From: Drosophila pseudoobscura
Taxonomy: Eukaryota > Arthropoda > Insecta > Diptera > Drosophilidae
Direction: 5' to 3'
NCBI RefSeq assembly: GCF_009870125.1
Contig: NC_046679.1
Coordinates: 1,550,001 to 1,614,000, forward strand
DNA: 64,000 bases
The notes beneath the pieces were generated by a model. It was not told where the DNA came from, did not search any database, and worked only from the letters and a program-made list of their open reading frames with translations. This document shows, in pieces, positions 59,836 through 64,000 of the stretch (the stretch's first letter is position 1; every line of letters begins with the position of its first letter). A program made the position numbers and the translations under genes.

Positions 59836-62240
59836 TTAATTGTTTGATGAATTCGACACTTGGCTTGAGCGACTGAACGCCGACTTGTCGTGTGCGCGCA
59901 GTGCGACAATGTCTAGCTCTTCCCTGAATTTCCATTTGCATATGAGATGCAACCAGGCTAAGCGGTTGTCTATGTTAAAGATAATAAAATAAACAAACAG
60001 CACGAACCCCTGCAGCGTGGCCATCAGGCAAAACAGGTAGGAGAAGGCTCTGCCCCACTGGAAGTAGCTGCAGAATCCGAAGATCCACGTGAGGCCCAAC
60101 AGGAAAAAGAGCAGCACAAAAAGCCGCAGCTGCTGGAGTACATGCTGGCCTCGTCTATTCAGCGCTCGGTAGACGCTGAAGGTGATGTAGCCGACCATCA
60201 GGGCGTTGGCCAATGTCACCAGAGCAATGGGAAGGACCACGGCAAGGTACAGACCGTGGCCGGAGGGGTAGCACAGGAAAGTGGGAGGCATATCTGGCGA
60301 CTCTTGGGGGGGCCTGTACGAGGCTGGATCCAGTTCAACCAGTAACAGGGTGGGGACCAGCGGCAAGGTCCAGGCGACCAGGGCGGATATGAAAATATAA
60401 TGGCGGGGATAGGTGACGCCAATGACCTTTACATAGCGCTTGAACTGCAGGAAGCCGATGATGAGCATCCAGCTGAAGACGACCAGCAGGAAGTACTGCA
60501 TGAGGGCGCCCCCAATCAGGCAGCTATCCCCGAACTGCACAAACCGCAGCAGCTCCCCCTTGCCGATATCCATGAAGAGCAGTGTCTGCAGAGCCAATGC
60601 CAGGCAGAGATTGAGCAGCACTTTGGTGGAGGCCAGGCGCCGGAAGCGCCTGAAGAGCGCCGCAGTCAGGAAGATGGCCAGCAGTCCGAATAGCGACAGG
60701 CTCAGTCCCACATTAGTGATCATGTCCAAGGTTCGATCATCCTCGTATTGGTCCACACCCGTCTGACTCCTGCTGATGCCCAGCAGAAAGGAGAACTGTG
60801 TGAGGTGATCGGCATGGCAGAGGATGATGGGATCAGAACTGTCATTGCTGCAGGTGGTAATCCCATCGCTCAGCCAGGTCTCATAGTTCCAGTAGCCACA
60901 CCCTCCACCCGCCATTAGGGAGGAGTGTGTGTTTCCATTGCGCAAGAAAAATGGCAGCTTCAGAGGTAGGGAATTATCTGCAGAGGGAAAACGGATATTA
61001 CTCGAAGAACTGCGGATCAAAATAGACCACTCTCACCCTTCATTCCAGGAATGGATATGGATATGACGGCACTGCTCGGTATGCGCGCGCTGCTCTCCGT
61101 TTCCATAAAGAGGGAATCGCGTGTGTAGACCTTGAAGACCAGGTATGTGGCTCCCTTCTGCTTCAGCGATCTCCACAGTGGTTCTGGCACAAAGGCTGCT
61201 GTCTCCAGCCCCTTCCTGGCTCTGATATTCTCCAGGCTCTCGGATGAACTCAAAGGACTGTAGCCAAAGACTGCCGCATGTGGGGAGGCGCCTTCTTGTC
61301 GATCAGATCCCACACTGTGTATGGCGATGCCCGTCACATTGGCACAGTCCGGATTCACAAAGAACACACTGAGCTCGTTGCTGATGAGAGCGTAGACGCC
61401 ATTCACCCCAGACACGTGACTATGCCCCATGGCTTCAACGCTGCAGCTCTCTTTGGGCACAATCTGGGGTGGAAGGGCATCCAGGTAGTCCTCAAAGTTG
61501 GACAGCAGTGTGTTGGTGGCATTCAGCTCGGCCGAGAGATGCAGTGTTTCCCAGTCGGTGGCCATCACGCGCAGGCAGATGTCCAGCAGATCGGTCACGA
61601 AAGAGGCATTCTTCGGCTTCTCCAAGAGCGACTCGAAGATTTGGCCAATGCTGAAGATGTCGACAGGCTTCAGTGGTTCGTGGGATTGGCGCAAGAGGTG
61701 GCTCAATCTGATTATCATATCCGGCGGACCCTCCACAGCCAATCGGTGCAGATTCGAGCTCAACTTCCGGCCGGTTCGACAGGTGATGTTGCTCAGGCTC
61801 TGCCACGCCGTGGTGCCATTGCGGATCTCACATCTGCGCCTCACGGGGAAACCCCTATCGTCCAGGCACAGCTCCCGCAAGTTGGCCAATCGGCCAAGTC
61901 TCGTTCTCTCCACGTGATTCCTGCGGGACTCCACCTGCACTCCATCGCTGGTTCTGTAGTTGAGCTCAAAGTGCTCTGCATCGCAGTTGCCTCTGCCACA
62001 GGCCTCCGCCGGGCTACTCGCAAACTGATTGTTGTCGTCGATGCAGGGCAGGAACGGAATGAATCTGAAGTGGCAATAATCCAGGCAGCTGCCGATGCTC
62101 AGGTGGGGCTGCACATACAGCTGGGTGCTCCGACCGGTGGTTGTGCTGTCAGACGAAACTGAACTGAAGGCCCAGCAGCACCAAAGGCCCAGAAGCCGCA
62201 GCATCTTTGAGGTAATCGGGATCTCCGATTTCAAATCCAT
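59836..62240 (-). CDS. Adhesion-type GPCR with GPS site, paralog of the 47.8 kb gene
   Basis: Seven-helix adhesion-type receptor of 781 residues, paralogous to the receptor at 47839-50406 and of the same CG11318/CG15556 group. Exons on the minus strand are 62240-61037 and 60977-59836, with a 59-base intron at the same phase (1) and same protein position, just before LPFFLRN. The signal segment is best seen from the second Met (MLRLLGLWCCWAFSS). A Cys-rich N-terminal region and a GAIN-like region follow, sharing with the paralog LSAELNATNTLLSNFEDYLD, LSVFFVNPDC and GATYLVFKVY. The GPS reads CGYWNYETW and CHADHLTQF; the HL/T triad is at about 459-461. TM6 reads LLFFLLGLTWIFGFCSYF and TM7 TLQGFVLFVYFIIFN. 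The tail is short and Ser/Asn-rich. Confidence 0.92.
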
Positions 62241-63167
62241 TTAAGCGCCAACCCCGTTGTCGCACTCCCGAGCGCCGCGATCGACTGACTGACTGGACTG
62301 GACTGGGAAGCGTGCGACTGGCGAGGCGATAAAACTCGTTCCGCTCTCGTCATACCCTAGCATATAGGGCATTGCGGGTGGGTGGTCTGGGAACCGAGGC
62401 CTGCAGGGGAGACTTGATCTTGATGTTCCTCAAGAGTGCATCAATCAAATCCCGAGGGGCAATCGTTAATCGGCCAACTAGTTAATCAGCTTTGATTAGA
62501 GGCACGCTGATGGCTAATGGATTCATTAATCAGTGGATTCGTATAAGCCTCAAGTTGATAGGGTATCGCCGAGTTCGATTCGGTGCTTGCCGCATTCCTT
62601 ATCTATTAAGAGAGAAAGAAAACTTACAACTGGGCCTCAGCTAAGGTTTTGTTGGTTGGGAAAAGCGTTAAGGCCAAGTAATCATCGATCGAGCGGTAGC
62701 TGTGGCACGTCTGACCGACCACCTGCTCGTCAGACAGCCCCCGGCTCTGGCGATACAATCTGTCGATTTGTGGCATTAGAATGAGCCGCGTGAATAATTA
62801 GATGCGCCGCGGCTTGAGCTGGTCTCGTCTGGTCGGGTCGGGTCGGTCGATGAGCACTTGATATTTTTCCACTCCACCTCAAAGGCCACTCGAGGCGGGA
62901 GAGCTAACGCGCGCTGCCACTTGCAAATACTTACAGTATTTCCCGGCAGTCTATTGAATATAGAACCCTCCATCAGCTGTCGTCGACGGCGGCAGAAGAT
63001 GAAGAACGGGCTATTTTTGAAAAGTCTTATGTACACTACATACTCATACAGCATGTACCTCATATAAGTATTTATACATTGCATTGATAATGCAAATCAA
63101 ATACCCACCACCGACCTCTGGGCTATGATTACCCGCAAGAAGCAAGATTGTGCATTGGCCACAGTCT

Positions 63168-63363
63168 AATGAGGCGGTTGTTGCTCCTCTGGCCTTTGGC
63201 ACTCGACATGCTCTTCTTGGGAATCACAATTTTAGTGGACTCCAATGCGGTTGCAACTGAAAGGCAAGTCGACCAACAAATGGCAAGACATGCAAATCCA
63301 ATCCGAGATTGCTTATTTGAGGTTTATCGTACATTTCAGAGCTGCAAGCCATTGTGTTTATAA
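63168..63363 (+). CDS. Doubtful small secreted peptide frame (64 aa)
   Basis: Starts MRRLLLLWPLALDMLFLGIT, a plausible signal peptide, and continues with a short hydrophilic part holding three cysteines (RDCLFEVYRTFQSC). A TATAAG motif lies about 105 bases upstream. No family match recognised and no polyadenylation signal close by. It may be chance. Confidence 0.25.
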
Positions 63364-63688
63364 ATAGAGCTGGCATGTTCTCGTGAGCATGTACTTTTAT
63401 ACAGCGTGCGGTAATTTCTTTATGTGGAACCTAATTATTCATATTCCTTATCGTATATTATCGTAAGCATACATTCGTATCTGCAGGGAAGCCCATAAAG
63501 GGCGTATCCCTTACTCGCAAAATAATTGTGTGTGCTTTCGCACACAATCTTTTGAGCATTGATTATTCCAGCATTCCATTGATTGCCACTCGTTGACGCT
63601 TCGGACATAATAACCCAAAGCGAGCAGGTCTCAATCACTTCCCCCTTTTGGCTTATCTAGAAAATAAAAACTTGCTTCACACATTTTA

Positions 63689-63883
63689 ATGCAAAGAACA
63701 TTGAAATATTTATTTCTACTGCGAAATTCCCTCCTTTGTGCGAGAATTTTTGTGTGGGCGTTGGGTGCTTGGTGCCAGAGCCATATTATCCGCTGGCACG
63801 TAGAAGACAACGAAAATCCAGCAAAGAAGGATATGCTGCAAAGGCGACAAGAGGAGCTAGGGACGGACAGCACCCATTGTTAG
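63689..63883 (+). CDS. Doubtful small frame (64 aa)
   Basis: Begins MQRTLKYLFLLRNSLLCARI, hydrophobic and basic, then a hydrophilic end rich in Glu, Asp and Gln. No promoter or family evidence; listed only because the composition is protein-like. Confidence 0.15.
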   Translation: MQRTLKYLFLLRNSLLCARIFVWALGAWCQSHIIRWHVEDNENPAKKDMLQRRQEELGTDSTHC

Positions 63884-64000
63884 CCCATGTAGAGCATGGC
63901 AACATGTTTTTGGCTGGGTGCGGAGGGAACGTGAACCCGGAAAGTTGGTTCCACTTCAGGAATTTATTTACTCGAGTGTGATGCGATTATCCTGATGCAC

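Larger units (their letters stand above)
62241..64000. other. Upstream region of the GPCR gene and right edge
   Basis: Immediately upstream on the minus strand are a TTTTATCG element and CCAGTCC initiator-like repeats (62290-62335), possibly the GPCR promoter. A dense set of TAATC/GATTA motifs lies at 62461-62550. Two short frames with weak support are listed separately. Confidence 0.4.

Noticed and set aside
61278-62162. 294-codon plus-strand frame inside the right-hand GPCR
   Set aside because: Antisense shadow of the receptor's first exon; Gln/His/Val-rich with no family resemblance.
1-64000. CRISPR arrays, tRNA or rRNA genes, prokaryotic operons, intact transposons
   Set aside because: No regularly spaced repeats, no tRNA-like box A/box B pair noticed, no transposase or reverse transcriptase frame. 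A systematic tRNAscan or RepeatMasker run could still find small elements.

Overview
The window is eukaryotic: every confident gene has short introns with GT/AG borders, Drosophila-type core promoters (TATA box followed about 30 bases later by an initiator) and AATAAA signals. The proteins are insect ones (Sox100B-type SoxE factor, secreted serpins, a DUF1091/DM8 protein, an SLC46-like transporter, two GPS-bearing adhesion-type GPCRs). The combination resembles the cytological 100B region of Drosophila melanogaster. The many microsatellites and the three extra serpins suggest another Drosophila species. An obscura-group fly is my guess; I could not test it.

Layout, left to right. 1-7.6 kb is non-coding except for a small three-exon DUF1091 gene on the minus strand (4907-5632). 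7607-9898 holds the last two coding exons of Sox100B on the plus strand; its first coding exon is not visible in the window. 12.7-18.5 kb is a tandem array of three minus-strand secreted serpins, with identical exon structure but different reactive loops. 18.5-23.7 kb has no convincing gene. 23720-24670 is a three-exon, minus-strand C2H2 zinc-finger protein. At 28.2-28.65 kb a minus-strand TATA/initiator promoter precedes a 55-codon open frame. 30509-32515 is a nine-exon minus-strand SLC46-like membrane transporter with its own textbook promoter. 37.4 kb carries an unassigned cysteine-rich secreted-type exon. 38-47.8 kb is non-coding with many simple repeats. 47839-50406 (plus) and 59836-62240 (minus) are two paralogous adhesion-type GPCRs facing each other. 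Between them are a small secreted-protein gene (58422-58907) and a weak small candidate (52.3-52.7 kb). 62.3-64 kb is regulatory-looking sequence plus two doubtful small frames.

Working links. The serpins are one expanding family whose protease target is probably changing from copy to copy. The two GPCRs are an old duplicate pair that keep the same intron position and the same autoproteolysis site. No operon-like or mobile-element system was recognised. The most unusual content is the serpin array: reactive-loop divergence, an apparent gene-conversion tract, seven- or four-base first coding exons, and the flank of a missing fourth copy. The next most unusual is the unlisted small open frame at 28.3 kb. 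All spliced models were built by hand from reading frame and splice consensus, without transcript data.
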